Assembly: GCF_030283205.1 (NCBI RefSeq) | Contig: NZ_JASNWF010000023.1 | Location: forward strand, 1 to 64,000 | Direction of reading: 5' to 3' | Source: Actinomadura opuntiae | GTDB lineage: Bacteria > Actinomycetota > Actinomycetes > Streptosporangiales > Streptosporangiaceae | Length of the DNA stretch: 64,000 bases | In this document: positions 43,500-52,496 of the stretch, one piece after another | How the letters are laid out: each line of letters starts with the position of its first letter | Numbering within the stretch: the stretch's first letter is position 1 | Made by a program: the position numbers and the translations under genes | Notes under the pieces: generated by a model | The model's input: the letters and a program-made list of their open reading frames with translations, nothing else | What the model was told of the DNA's origin: nothing | Database searches by the model: none

Positions 43500-44513
43500 C
43501 TAGGGGTTGCAACCCTCAAGGGACGGGTCGGTGGAGGTGGCGCCGGACCCGAAGAACAGGGTTGCGCACTGAATGAGGAACGCGGGGTTCTCTTCGGGGA
43601 TCCAGTGGCCGGAATCGGGCGCGACCACCTGCCGGACGTCGGTCGCGACGGCGCCGAACGACTGGGCGACCGCCGGGCCGAAGGTGTACTGCGCGCCCAT
43701 CGCCAGGACGGGGAGCGTCACCTTGACCGAGGACAGCGCCTTGTTGTCGGCGGCGTTGGTGGGGAACGCGCGGTAGTAGTTGAAGCCCGCGCTGCGGTGC
43801 GAGGCGTCGCTGTAGGCGCGGATGAAGGCGGACTGGGCGATGGCGTCCGGGTGGCGGGCCGAGCTGAACAGCCACCCGAGGTAGGTCTTCACGTGCGCGG
43901 CGTCGTTGATGAGGTTCTCGGGCACCGGCGCGGCCGTCTGGTTGAACAGCAGATGCCAGCTCAGGCCGTAGGCGTTCTCCAGCCCGAACCCGTTCAGCGG
44001 GGTCTCCAGCACGGCCATGCGCGCGACGTCGTCCGGGAAGTCGCGGGCGTAGGGGTAGGCGACGAGCGCGCCGAGGTCGTGGGCGAGGAGCGAGACCCGG
44101 TCGTAGCCGAGCTTCGCGACGCCCTGGTGGATCCTGGCGGCGGTGTGGACGGCGTCGAAGCCGCCGTCCGGGACGCCGGAGGAGCCGAGGCCGGGCAGGT
44201 CGAAGGCGACGACGGTGTGCGTGCGGGCCAGGTCCGGCATGACCTTGCGCCACTCGTACCACGTCTCCGGCCAGCCGTGCAGCAGGACCAGGGCGGGCCC
44301 GGACCCGCCCTTGACGTAGTGCAGGGACCCGCCGTCGACGCTGACGGTGCCCTCGCGGAACCGCGTCAGGCCGCCGGGCGAGGAGGCGGTGTCCGCGCCG
44401 GCCTGGGCGGCGGCCCCGGTCCCCAGCGCCATCACCAGCGCGGTCGCGGCGGCGCCGAGGCACCTGCGCCACCAGCGGGTCCGCCGTGCGCTCTGCTGTC
44501 CGAGGTACGGCAT
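43500..44513 (-). CDS. Secreted alpha/beta hydrolase, epoxide hydrolase-like
   Basis: This 337-residue enzyme has a signal peptide (basic start, then LGAAATALVMALGTGAAAQA). The mature fold carries the oxyanion motif LVLLHGWPETWYEW, the nucleophile elbow SLLAHDLGALVAYP with aspartate as nucleophile, and the catalytic histidine in PDSGHWIPEENPAF. An Asp nucleophile with HGWPE points to the epoxide hydrolase / haloalkane dehalogenase branch. Start is ATG at 44513 with AAGGGGAA upstream. It is downstream of unbV-unbU but separated from them by a terminator, so it is probably a separate unit. Confidence 0.87.
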   Translation of the reverse strand: MPYLGQQSARRTRWWRRCLGAAATALVMALGTGAAAQAGADTASSPGGLTRFREGTVSVDGGSLHYVKGGSGPALVLLHGWPETWYEWRKVMPDLARTHTVVAFDLPGLGSSGVPDGGFDAVHTAARIHQGVAKLGYDRVSLLAHDLGALVAYPYARDFPDDVARMAVLETPLNGFGLENAYGLSWHLLFNQTAAPVPENLINDAAHVKTYLGWLFSSARHPDAIAQSAFIRAYSDASHRSAGFNYYRAFPTNAADNKALSSVKVTLPVLAMGAQYTFGPAVAQSFGAVATDVRQVVAPDSGHWIPEENPAFLIQCATLFFGSGATSTDPSLEGCNP

Positions 44514-44716
44514 GCGTTCCCCTTCGCATTCGTGCGGATCGCGATTCCGGCGGGGGCCGGCATTCGCGGGATGGACCGATGCCGTTGCCATTTTCCGATC
44601 ACCGGCATCTCGCGTGATCGTACGTTCCGGCCGTCCCTCCAGAAAGACCTGAAAGAGGGCCGAGCAAGCTGGAAGAAGGACGCCCGGGTTTTTCCGTCAA
44701 TTGACCGGCGAATACG

Positions 44717-44748
44717 GCGGAGCCCGGCCGATTGCGGCCGGGCTCCGC
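44717..44748 (-). terminator. Terminator downstream of unbU
   Basis: GCGGAGCCCGGCCG (44717-44730) pairs perfectly with CGGCCGGGCTCCGC (44735-44748) around an ATTG loop, a 14-bp stem. It lies 24 nt past the unbU stop in the direction of transcription and should end the unbV-unbU transcript. Confidence 0.85.
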
Positions 44749-44771
44749 GCTGTGGTCGGTCGGACGGGTCC

Positions 44772-45767
44772 TCAGGTCGCCGCCGGCGCGGGTTCGCCGG
44801 CGGGCGCGGCGGCCGCCTGCCGCTCCCGGCGCCTGCGCAGCAGGTGCGCGCCCCACCAGCCGAGCCCGCGCAGCGCGCACAGGATCGTGGTGGCGTAGAA
44901 CAGCGTGTAGACGACGTTGGCGAGCATCAGCACCGCGTAGATGACCGCCAGGGATGCGCCGAAGATGAACTGCGCGCGGCCTCTTGACGGCGTGGTCCCC
45001 GGGTCGCTGATCATGTAGTTGGTGAACAGGATGAACGCCACACCGGTCATGACGCCGAGGGCGCTGTAGAGCGGGGCGTCCCAGATCCAGTGCCGGACCA
45101 GCGCCTGGATCGCGAAGCCGCCCATCCAGCCCATGATGAGCATGACCCGCTTGGTGAGCACCGCGTTGATGACGGTGCCCGCCGTCGCGATGATCACCGG
45201 GATCATCACCCGGAACACGCTGTTGGCGTACTCGGTGAACTGGTAGGGCGGGGCGATGCTGACCCAGCTGCCGAACAGCAGCAGAGTCACCGTGATGCCG
45301 GTGTTCGAGGGGTTCAGGAAATGCCGCATGCGGCCGTACACGGGCGCCTTGAACACGTGCTTCTGCGCGACCGCGAGGACCACGGCGAACATGATCGGCC
45401 ACCACTGGTCGTTGGCGAACAGCAGCATGTTGCAGGCGATGCTGGTGATGTGCGCGGGCAGCAGGAACTCGTACAGGCCGCGCGCGCCGCGGCCGAGGAA
45501 GCGCGGCGGGCGCCGCTCCGCCCACGCGCTGATCACCTCGAAGACCAGCTCGGTGGTGTAACCCGTGACGATGGCCAGCGGGAACCAGGCCCACGGCTGC
45601 TCGAAGCCGAGCACGGTGTAGCCGAGGATGTTGAAGACGCTGATCGAGATGGCGAAGTTGCGCAGCGCGAGGTAGCGCGGGTCGGGTTGCGGGCGCGCGG
45701 CGGCCGCGACGGCCGCGGGACGGGCGGCGGCGGGGGTGCCGTCGGCCGGCTGGGTGATGGCGGTCAT
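44772..45767 (-). CDS. unbU: UnbU-like RnfD/NqrB-related membrane protein
   Basis: This 331-residue protein has about ten hydrophobic segments and resembles the RnfD/NqrB electron-transport subunits (YTTELVFEVISAWAERRP, HFLNPSNTGITVTLLLFG, FTNYMISDPGTTPSRG). The SDPGTTP threonine region is where RnfD carries covalently bound flavin. In enediyne producers the UnbU family is one of the conserved warhead-cassette genes beside UnbV. Start is ATG at 45767, overlapping the unbV stop (ATGA). An alternative view is a stand-alone redox pair with unbV outside an enediyne cluster; no PKSE or thioesterase is in the window. Confidence 0.82.
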   Translation of the reverse strand: MTAITQPADGTPAAARPAAVAAAARPQPDPRYLALRNFAISISVFNILGYTVLGFEQPWAWFPLAIVTGYTTELVFEVISAWAERRPPRFLGRGARGLYEFLLPAHITSIACNMLLFANDQWWPIMFAVVLAVAQKHVFKAPVYGRMRHFLNPSNTGITVTLLLFGSWVSIAPPYQFTEYANSVFRVMIPVIIATAGTVINAVLTKRVMLIMGWMGGFAIQALVRHWIWDAPLYSALGVMTGVAFILFTNYMISDPGTTPSRGRAQFIFGASLAVIYAVLMLANVVYTLFYATTILCALRGLGWWGAHLLRRRRERQAAAAPAGEPAPAAT

Positions 45768-47743
45768 GAGCTCGCAGCCTCCTCAACCTTGTCGCCGAGC
45801 AGGAGGGTGTGGTCGCCGGGGGTGAGCCGGACGGTCTGGTCGTGCAGGGTGCCCGCCTGGTCCGCCCAGCGGATGCGGGCGTTGACGGGCCCGGAGTGGG
45901 CGCCCAGGCCGAACCGCACCTCGAAGCTGCGGCGGCCGCTGTGCCCGCCGCCGCCGTCGAGCTGGGAGATCTGCGCGCCGGCCGGGGTCTGGACCTGCAC
46001 CGTCGCGCCGTAGGCCGGGGTGCCGGGGCCCTGCAGGCCCTGGCCCGCCTTGGCGCCCTTGACGGGCCGGTAGAGGTGCAGGCCGAGGTGGCCGCCGAGG
46101 TTCGGGGAGTTGTTGGCGTAGAAGGCGGGCGGCCCCCACTGCCGGGCCACGGCGAAGTCCAGGGCGCCGTTCGCGCGGGTGTCGGCGGTGGCGATGCCGC
46201 GGGTGGGCGTCGGCACGTCCAGGCCGAGCCGCTCGCCGACGTCGACGAAGTCCCCGCCGGGCTTCTGGGCGAAGAAGGCGAGGGTGTCGGAGCCGGCGAT
46301 GTCGTCGCCGGGCTGCACGTCCGGCCACATCGAGGGGTTGGTGTACTGCTGGTCGTTGTTCATGGCCATCTCCTGCAGCCACGGCCACCGGTTGATCTTT
46401 CCCTTGACGAACCCGTCGGCCTGGACGATGTCCAGCCGCCCGCTGTTGAGGAAGTCGCCGGTCTTGACGTCCCAGCCCCAGCCGGTCCACGCCAGCCCGC
46501 GGTTCTGCGCGCGCTGCTCGAACGGCGCGTCCCCGCGGGCGAGGTCGCGCCGCATCGCGGCCTCGGACCCGGCGCGGTTGACGAAGGCGAGGTTGCTCTC
46601 CTCCAGGCCCCACGCCGCGGTGATGTTGCTGACCATGATGTCGAACCGGCCGCGGTGCCCGAGGTCGCCGAAGTCGACGCCCATGCCCTTGAACGAGTCG
46701 TGGCCGAGCACGAAGGACTTCGCGGCGCCGGGCGTCCGGTCGCCGGTCGCCTCGGTGAAGGCGACGCGGCCGCGGGCGGAGGCGTTGTAGAGCAGGTGGT
46801 CCTTGCCGAAGTCGTTGGCGACGTAGACCTCGGGCCTGCCGTCGCCGGTGAGGTCGGCGCTGGAGATGGCGAGCGTCCAGCCGGTCGAGGCGCCGAAGGG
46901 CACGGCGCCCGGCTGCTCGGCGTAGACGGCGGTGGGGTCCTTGCCCGCGGTGGCGCCCGTCCAGCGCAGGACGTGGGTGCCGCCGCCGTTCTTGGCGTTG
47001 GACATCGAGGAGTTCATGACGACGTTGGCCTGGCCGTGCGGGTCCAGGACGTCGGAGTCGGGGAAGTAGTTGGCGAGGTAGATGTCGGGCCGCCCGTCGC
47101 CCTCCAGGTCGGTGACGTTGACGGCGTTGGTGTTCCAGCGCGGGCCGTGGTAGCGGCCGTCGGGCGAGGCGGCGGGCACCAGCTCCACCGGACGGTAGGA
47201 CGCGGCGGAAAGCCCCCCGGCATCGGACCTGGCGAGGAACAGGACCGGCGTCCGGCCCCAGTAGTAGACCATCAGGTCCATCCGGCCGTCCTGGTTGTAG
47301 TCGCCGGGCGTGCAGCCCATCGGCGCCATGGCGGCGTCCGTGGGCAGCGGCGCCGGGTTCAGGGCGAACGGGGTGAACCGGTCGGCGGCCGGCGCGGTCG
47401 GCGCGTAGGTCACCACGGCCTGGTCGGTGCGCGGGTCGACCAGGCACAGGCCGTCGTCGCGGCCGTGCCCGGTGAGGTCGTTCAGGGCGATCGCGGCGCC
47501 GACCGAGGAGATCCACGAGCGGATGTGCCGGTACTGGGGGTTCACGTTGCGGACCGTCCGGACCGGGCGGTAGCCCGGCGGCATCGCGATCGGCATCGCG
47601 GTGAACCGGTACCTCCCGGCGGCCGAGTCCTCGCCGCCGGCGGCGGCGCCCGGCGTCCGGGCGACGAGGTAGAGCACCAGGAACAGCACGAGGGCCGCGG
47701 CGGCGGGAACGGATCTTCGCATGCGCACGCTCGAAAAGAACAT
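45764..47743 (-). CDS. unbV: UnbV-like CRTAC1/ASPIC family protein with FG-GAP-like repeats
   Basis: This 659-residue protein has an N-terminal membrane anchor or signal (VPAAAALVLFLVLYLVAR). Several FG-GAP-like calcium-binding repeats follow, such as GDYNQDGRMDLMVYYWG, TDLEGDGRPDIYLANYF, ADLTGDGRPEVYVANDFG and GDFLNSGRLDIVQADGF. The C-terminal ASPIC/UnbV domain contains TPAYGATVQVQTPAGAQIS, SFEVRFGLGAHSGPV and IRWADQAGTLHDQTV. UnbV is one of the five genes of the conserved enediyne warhead cassette described in actinomycetes. Start is ATG at 47743 with AAAGGAAG just upstream. It is extracytoplasmic and coupled to unbU. Its biochemical role is not established. Confidence 0.87.
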   Translation of the reverse strand: MFFSSVRMRRSVPAAAALVLFLVLYLVARTPGAAAGGEDSAAGRYRFTAMPIAMPPGYRPVRTVRNVNPQYRHIRSWISSVGAAIALNDLTGHGRDDGLCLVDPRTDQAVVTYAPTAPAADRFTPFALNPAPLPTDAAMAPMGCTPGDYNQDGRMDLMVYYWGRTPVLFLARSDAGGLSAASYRPVELVPAASPDGRYHGPRWNTNAVNVTDLEGDGRPDIYLANYFPDSDVLDPHGQANVVMNSSMSNAKNGGGTHVLRWTGATAGKDPTAVYAEQPGAVPFGASTGWTLAISSADLTGDGRPEVYVANDFGKDHLLYNASARGRVAFTEATGDRTPGAAKSFVLGHDSFKGMGVDFGDLGHRGRFDIMVSNITAAWGLEESNLAFVNRAGSEAAMRRDLARGDAPFEQRAQNRGLAWTGWGWDVKTGDFLNSGRLDIVQADGFVKGKINRWPWLQEMAMNNDQQYTNPSMWPDVQPGDDIAGSDTLAFFAQKPGGDFVDVGERLGLDVPTPTRGIATADTRANGALDFAVARQWGPPAFYANNSPNLGGHLGLHLYRPVKGAKAGQGLQGPGTPAYGATVQVQTPAGAQISQLDGGGGHSGRRSFEVRFGLGAHSGPVNARIRWADQAGTLHDQTVRLTPGDHTLLLGDKVEEAASS

Positions 47744-48021
47744 CGCTTCCTTTCTCGGGTTCTTTCCCGGCACGGTCCCCGTGCGGGGCCGCGGAGCTGG
47801 CGTTCTGCGGGGCTCGGCGGTTCGGCGTTTCCCGTGCACCGGCCGGCCATGACCCATCCAGCGTCACTTTCCCGAAGAAGGCCCGCATCTTCCTAATTGC
47901 GGTCAGACCACCATAAAACCGGCGTCTTTTCGGGGCGCCGGCGCCGATTACCCGGGCGCCGGAAAGGGCTGCGCACGGCGGAAGATGCGGCCCGCCCGCC
48001 GGTCCGCCGACGCTCGTTGCC
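47744..48021. promoter_or_regulatory. Divergent promoter region of unbV and the P450 gene
   Basis: This 278-bp gap is locally less GC-rich than its surroundings (CATAAAACCGG and GATTACCC stretches near 47900-47960). It includes a GGCGCCGGCGCC palindrome. No clear -10/-35 pair was assigned. Both adjacent genes must be read from it. Confidence 0.45.
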
Positions 48022-49281
48022 ATGACCGAGCTTCTGCACAGCGCCGAGTTCCTGCTGGCCGGCGCGGCACGGCGGCACGCCGGGTACGCGCTGCTGCGCG
48101 GGCGCGGCGCGGTGAGCCCGATCACGCTGCGCTCCGGCGAGACCGGCTACCTGGTGGTCGGCTTCGAGGCCGCCCGCCGAGCGCTCACCGACCCGCGGCT
48201 GCACGGCCGGACCGCGACGCTCGGCAACCGCCGCGGCATGTCCGCCGACCTGCGCCGCGCCATGAACAGCCACATGCTCAACGCCGGGCCGGACGACCAC
48301 GCCCGGCTCCGCCGGCTGGTGTCGGCCGCGTTCACCCGCCGGCGCATGGAGGGGATGCGCCCGCGCGTGCAGGCCATCACCGACGGCCTGCTGGACGCGG
48401 TCGCCGCCGGCGGCTCCGGCCGCGCCGACCTGATCGCCGCGCTCGCGCTGCCGCTGCCCGTCCGGGTGCTGATCGACATGTTCGGCATCCCCGAGGAGGA
48501 CGCCGGCGACTTCCACCGCTGGACCGACGCCCTCACCACCAGCGCGCTCCCCCTCGACCGGCTGGACGCCACCGCGGCCGAGATGCTCGGCTACATCCGC
48601 GGGCTGCTGGACCGCAAGCGCCGCGCCCCGCGCCCGGACCTGCTGTCGGCGCTGGTCGCGGTGCGCGACGGCGGGGACCGGCTCAGCGAGGACGAGCTGA
48701 CCTCGATGGTGTTCCTGCTGCTCACCGCGGGCCACGAGACCACCGTCAACCTGATCGGCAACGGGCTGCTGGCGCTGCTGTCGCACCCCGGCCGGTTGCA
48801 GGCCGTCCGCGCCGACCCGGGGCTGCTGCCCGCCGCCGTGGAGGAGACGCTGCGGTTCGAGAGCCCCGTCCAGGTCGCGCTGCGGTACTGCGTGGAGCCG
48901 ATGGACCTCGACGGGACGCCGATCCCGGCCGGGGCCACGGTGCTGGTCTCGCTGCTCGGCGCCAACCGCGACCCCGCCCGCTTCCCCGATCCCGACACCC
49001 TGGACCCGGAACGCGCCGACAACCCGCAGCTCGCCTTCGGGTACGGCGTGCACCACTGCATCGGCGCGCCGCTCGCGCGCATCGAGGGCGTGGTGGCGAT
49101 CGGGTCCGTCCTCGCCCGCTTCCCCGAGCTGCGGCTGGCCGAGCCCGCCGACGGCCTGGAGTGGCGGCCCAGCGTCATCATGCACGGGCTCACCGCCCTG
49201 CCGGTCGTGCTCGGCCCCGCACGGGACGCCGCGGCCGACCGTCCCGCCGGAACCGCGACGAAAGCAGGGCAGCGCCGATGA
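48022..49281 (+). CDS. Cytochrome P450
   Basis: This 419-residue monooxygenase has all bacterial class I landmarks: the I-helix MVFLLLTAGHETTVNLIGNG (oxygen-binding AGHETT), the ExxR motif VEETLRFESPVQVALRY, and the heme loop LAFGYGVHHCIGAPLARIEG with the cysteine ligand. Length and motifs resemble CYP107-type tailoring enzymes of specialised metabolism. Start is ATG at 48022; no strong ribosome-binding site is seen. It overlaps the adenylating-enzyme gene (ATGA), so the two are coexpressed and may act on one aromatic unit. No ferredoxin gene is adjacent. Confidence 0.93.
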   Translation: MTELLHSAEFLLAGAARRHAGYALLRGRGAVSPITLRSGETGYLVVGFEAARRALTDPRLHGRTATLGNRRGMSADLRRAMNSHMLNAGPDDHARLRRLVSAAFTRRRMEGMRPRVQAITDGLLDAVAAGGSGRADLIAALALPLPVRVLIDMFGIPEEDAGDFHRWTDALTTSALPLDRLDATAAEMLGYIRGLLDRKRRAPRPDLLSALVAVRDGGDRLSEDELTSMVFLLLTAGHETTVNLIGNGLLALLSHPGRLQAVRADPGLLPAAVEETLRFESPVQVALRYCVEPMDLDGTPIPAGATVLVSLLGANRDPARFPDPDTLDPERADNPQLAFGYGVHHCIGAPLARIEGVVAIGSVLARFPELRLAEPADGLEWRPSVIMHGLTALPVVLGPARDAAADRPAGTATKAGQRR

Positions 49282-50972
49282 CCTCAGCCCCGATGTCCGT
49301 CGACGAGGGCTTCGTTCCCTGGCCCGCCGACGTCGCGGCCCGCTACACCGAGGCGGGGCTGTGGCACGGCGTCCCGCTCGGCACCCGGCTGCGGGCCGCC
49401 GCGGACGCGCAGCCCGAGGAGACCGCGCTCGTCGAGGGCGCCGTCCGGCTCACCTACGGCGACCTGTGGGAGCGCGCCGACGGCGCCGCCCGCCGGCTCG
49501 ACGGCCTCGGCCTGCGCCGCGGCGACAAGATCCTCGTGCAGCTGCCGAACCGGTGGGAGTTCGTCGTGCTCACCCTGGCCTGCCTGCGGCTCGGCGTCGT
49601 CCCGGTGATGGCGCTGCCCTCGCACCGCCGGCACGAGCTGGGCCAGATCGCCGAGCAGGCCGAGGCGGCCGCGATCGCCGTCCCCCGCACCCTCAGGGGC
49701 TTCGACCACGAGGGCATGGCGCACGAGATCGCCGCGGCCTGCGGGACCGTCCGGCACGTCCTGGTCGCGGGCGGCCCGACCCGCCCGGGCAGCGCCGACC
49801 TCGGCGACCTGTGCGCGCCCGCCTCCGCCCCGGACGCGGCGCGCGCCGCCCTGGACGCCGACCCGCCCGACCCCCGCGCACCGGCGCTGTTCCTGCTGTC
49901 GGGCGGGACGACCGGGACGCCGAAGCTGATCCCGCGCACGCACGACGACTACGGCTGCGGGATGGACCACGCGATCGCGGCCTGCCGGTTCGGTCCCGGC
50001 ACCGTGTTCCTGGCCGCGATGCCGGTGGCGCACAACTTCACCCTCGGCGGGCCGGGCGTGCTCGGCGCGCTGCTGGCCGGGGGCCGCGCGGTGCTCGCGG
50101 CCTCCCCCGACCCGGCCGTAGTGTTCCCGGTCATCGAGCGGGAGCGTGTCACCGACACCGGTGTCGTCCCTGCAGTCGCGCTTCGCTGGGTCGAGCATCG
50201 AGAGGCCGGGGATCGGCGCGACCTGTCCAGCCTGCGCGCGCTGCAGATCGGCGGGGCGCGGCCGCCCGGCGACCTCGTCCGGCGGATCCGCCCGGTCCTC
50301 GGCTGCACCCCGCAGCAGGGATACGGGATGGCGGAGGGGCTGATCTGCTTCACCCGCCAGGGCGACCCCGACGAGGTGGTGTCCGGCACGCAGGGCCGCC
50401 CCATCTGCCCCGCCGACGAGCTGCTGGTCGTCGGCGAGGACGGCCGGCCGGTGCCGCCCGGCGAGCCGGGGATCCTGCTGACCCGCGGCCCCAGCACGCC
50501 GCGCGGCTACTACCGCGCGCCCGAGCACAACGCGCGCGCCTTCACCCCGGACGGCTGGTACATCACCGGCGACATCGTCCGGCTGCGCCCCGACGGCTAC
50601 CTCGTGGTGGCGGGCCGCGACAAGGACATGATCAACCGGGGCGGGGAGAAGGTGTCCGCCGAGGAGGTCGAGGACCTCGCGCACCGCGTCGCAGGCGTCG
50701 CGCAGGCGGCCGCCGTCGCGATGCCCGACGCGGTGCTGGGCGAGCGGGTCTGCCTGTACGCGGTGCCCCGCCCCGGCGCCCGTGTGCGGCTCGAGGACGT
50801 CGTGGCGGAGATGGAGCGCGCCGGGGCGGCCCGGTACAAGCTGCCCGAGCGGCTCGTCCTGGTCGACGCGCTGCCCCTCACCCCCGTCGGGAAGATCGAC
50901 AAGAAGGCGCTGCGCGACGACGTCCGCCGCAGGGTCAGCCTGGACGGGACGTCTCGGCCAGCCGGCGCGTGA
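49278..50972 (+). CDS. Aryl-acid adenylating enzyme (2,3-dihydroxybenzoate-AMP ligase / EntE-DhbE-like)
   Basis: This 564-residue ANL enzyme activates an aryl acid as its AMP ester and probably loads a carrier protein or CoA. The P-loop is LFLLSGGTTGTPKLIPRTH, and later motifs are QQGYGMAEGL, WYITGDIVRL, GRDKDMINRGGEKVSAEE and the catalytic lysine in LTPVGKIDKKAL. Its N-terminal segment (SVDEGFVPWPADVAARY) matches DhbE-type enzymes. The acid-binding segment is VAHNFTLGGPG, where DhbE has AHNYPLSSPG: the key Asn is kept, and the Tyr and second Ser are changed. Start is ATG at 49278, coupled to the P450. It overlaps the convergent sigma gene by 38 nt. Confidence 0.9.
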   Translation: MTSAPMSVDEGFVPWPADVAARYTEAGLWHGVPLGTRLRAAADAQPEETALVEGAVRLTYGDLWERADGAARRLDGLGLRRGDKILVQLPNRWEFVVLTLACLRLGVVPVMALPSHRRHELGQIAEQAEAAAIAVPRTLRGFDHEGMAHEIAAACGTVRHVLVAGGPTRPGSADLGDLCAPASAPDAARAALDADPPDPRAPALFLLSGGTTGTPKLIPRTHDDYGCGMDHAIAACRFGPGTVFLAAMPVAHNFTLGGPGVLGALLAGGRAVLAASPDPAVVFPVIERERVTDTGVVPAVALRWVEHREAGDRRDLSSLRALQIGGARPPGDLVRRIRPVLGCTPQQGYGMAEGLICFTRQGDPDEVVSGTQGRPICPADELLVVGEDGRPVPPGEPGILLTRGPSTPRGYYRAPEHNARAFTPDGWYITGDIVRLRPDGYLVVAGRDKDMINRGGEKVSAEEVEDLAHRVAGVAQAAAVAMPDAVLGERVCLYAVPRPGARVRLEDVVAEMERAGAARYKLPERLVLVDALPLTPVGKIDKKALRDDVRRRVSLDGTSRPAGA

Positions 50973-52194
50973 GGTAGCGGCGCTCGGTGTCCGTCCGGGC
51001 CAGCGCGAGCGCCTCCCGGTAGGCGTCGGCCGCCGCGCCGCCGTCCCCCAGCCGGCGCAGCAGGTCGGCGCGGGTCGCGGGCAGCAGGTGGTACCCGGCC
51101 AGGTCGCCGCCGTCCTCCAGCCGCCGGACGAGCGCGAGCCCGGCCGCCGGCCCCTCGGCCATCCCCACCGCCACCGCGCGGTTCAGCTGCACCACCGACG
51201 AGGGCACCAGCTCGGCGAGCCGGTCGTACAGCGCGGCGATACGGGCCCAGTCGGTGTCGGCGGCGTCGCGGGCGGTGGCGTGGCAGGCGGCGATCCGCGC
51301 CTGCAGCAGGTACGGGCCAGTGCCGCCCGCGCGCGCCGCCGCGTCCAGCACGGCCACCCCCTCGGCGATCTCGTCGCGGTCCCAGCGGCTGCGGTCCTGC
51401 TCCTCCAGCGTCACCAGATCGCCGGCGTCGTCCACCCGGGTGCCGCGGCGCGCGTCGTGCAGCAGCATCAGCGCCAGCAGCCCGCCCGCCTCCGGCTCCT
51501 CCGGCATCAGCCGGGCCAGCACGCGGGCCAGCCGGATCGCCTCGGCGCACAGCTCCCGCCGGACCAGCTCCGACCCCTCGGTGGCCGCGTAGCCCTCGGT
51601 GAACAGCAGGTAGAGCACCCCGAGCACGGCCGTGGTCCGCTCGGGAAGCTCGGCCGCCTCCGGCACCCGGTACGGGATGCCCGCGTCGCGGATGCGCCGC
51701 TTGGCGCGCTGCAGCCGCTTGGCCATCGTCGCCTCCGGGACGAGGAAGGCCCGGGCGATCTCCGGGACGGTCAGCCCGGCCAGCGTGCGCAGGGTCAGCG
51801 CGACCCGCGCCTCCAGGGGCAGCGCCGGATGGCAGCAGGTGAACATCAGCCGGAGCCGGTCGTCGCGGACCCCGCTGACCAGCGCCCCCTCGTCGGGGCC
51901 GGCGCCGTCCTCCGCACGCTCGGCCAGCACGGCGAGCTGGCGCAGCTTGGCGGCGCCCGTCGCCTCGCGGCGCAGCCGGTCGGTCGCGCGGTTGCGGGCG
52001 GCGGTGGTGAGCCACGCCCCGGGGCGCCGCGGCACGCCGTCGCGCGGCCAGCTCTCCAGGGCCCGGGCGAACGCGTCCTGGGCGCACTCCTCCGCCAGGT
52101 CCCAGTCGCCGGTCAGCCCGATGAGGTAGGCCACGATCTGGCCCCACTCGTCGCGGAAGGCGCCGTCGAGGGCCGACTCCACCCCCGGCGTCAT
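50935..52194 (-). CDS. ECF sigma factor with long C-terminal TPR-like extension (ECF42 type)
   Basis: This 419-residue protein has sigma region 2 (EWGQIVAYLIGLTGDWDLAE, cut to 20) and region 4 (VALTLRTLAGLTVPEIARAF, VPEATMAKRLQRAKRRI). A C-terminal extension of about 240 residues has alpha-helical repeats (VLYLLFTEGYAATEGSELVR, LARTDTERRYLTRRLAE). This size and the LFTEGYAAT segment match the ECF42 group, which has no cognate anti-sigma factor and is usually linked to DGPF/YCII proteins. A DGPF protein gene lies nearby at 53245. Start is ATG at 52194 with GAGG upstream. Confidence 0.9.
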   Translation of the reverse strand: MTPGVESALDGAFRDEWGQIVAYLIGLTGDWDLAEECAQDAFARALESWPRDGVPRRPGAWLTTAARNRATDRLRREATGAAKLRQLAVLAERAEDGAGPDEGALVSGVRDDRLRLMFTCCHPALPLEARVALTLRTLAGLTVPEIARAFLVPEATMAKRLQRAKRRIRDAGIPYRVPEAAELPERTTAVLGVLYLLFTEGYAATEGSELVRRELCAEAIRLARVLARLMPEEPEAGGLLALMLLHDARRGTRVDDAGDLVTLEEQDRSRWDRDEIAEGVAVLDAAARAGGTGPYLLQARIAACHATARDAADTDWARIAALYDRLAELVPSSVVQLNRAVAVGMAEGPAAGLALVRRLEDGGDLAGYHLLPATRADLLRRLGDGGAAADAYREALALARTDTERRYLTRRLAETSRPG

Positions 52195-52496
52195 GCGGCC
52201 TCGAACGGGTGTCTCACGAGCCCTCCCTGCACGGTCCGTGCGGCACGCCCATCGTAGCCGCCGCCGGCTCCCGCGGCGGCGGGGCGTCGCGGGCCGTCAC
52301 TCCCCGTCACCGGCGCCCCGGCCGGCGTCGGCCACCGCACGATCGAATATTCGCACGGCCGCCGGCTTGGCTAGTCTCAGGACAGATGATCAAGAGGTGA
52401 CGGCCGCGGGGCCGGCCACGGGGTGTGACAGGGGGCCGCGAACGTGAAACCGCCCAGTCCGACCGGCGCGGGCGCGGCGCCCGCGCGGGCGCGCCG
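52195..52496. promoter_or_regulatory. Divergent region between the sigma and TetR genes
   Basis: This stretch contains a perfect palindrome CGAATATTCG (52344-52353) in an AT-richer patch, a possible TetR operator. A -10-like TAGTCT lies at 52372-52377. A tiny ORF (ATGATCAAGAGGTGA, 52386-52400) follows 8 nt after it, and may only mark the transcription start. No other gene is evident. Confidence 0.45.

Noticed and set aside
47985..49277. Extension of the adenylating enzyme upstream through the P450 gene in another frame.
   Set aside because: That part is an arginine/alanine-rich shadow of the P450. The ATG at 49278 overlaps the P450 stop in the ATGA arrangement common in this window.
50935..52194. 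ECF41/SigJ-type sigma factor.
   Set aside because: There is no SnoaL-like C-terminal domain; the long helical extension and nearby DGPF gene fit ECF42.
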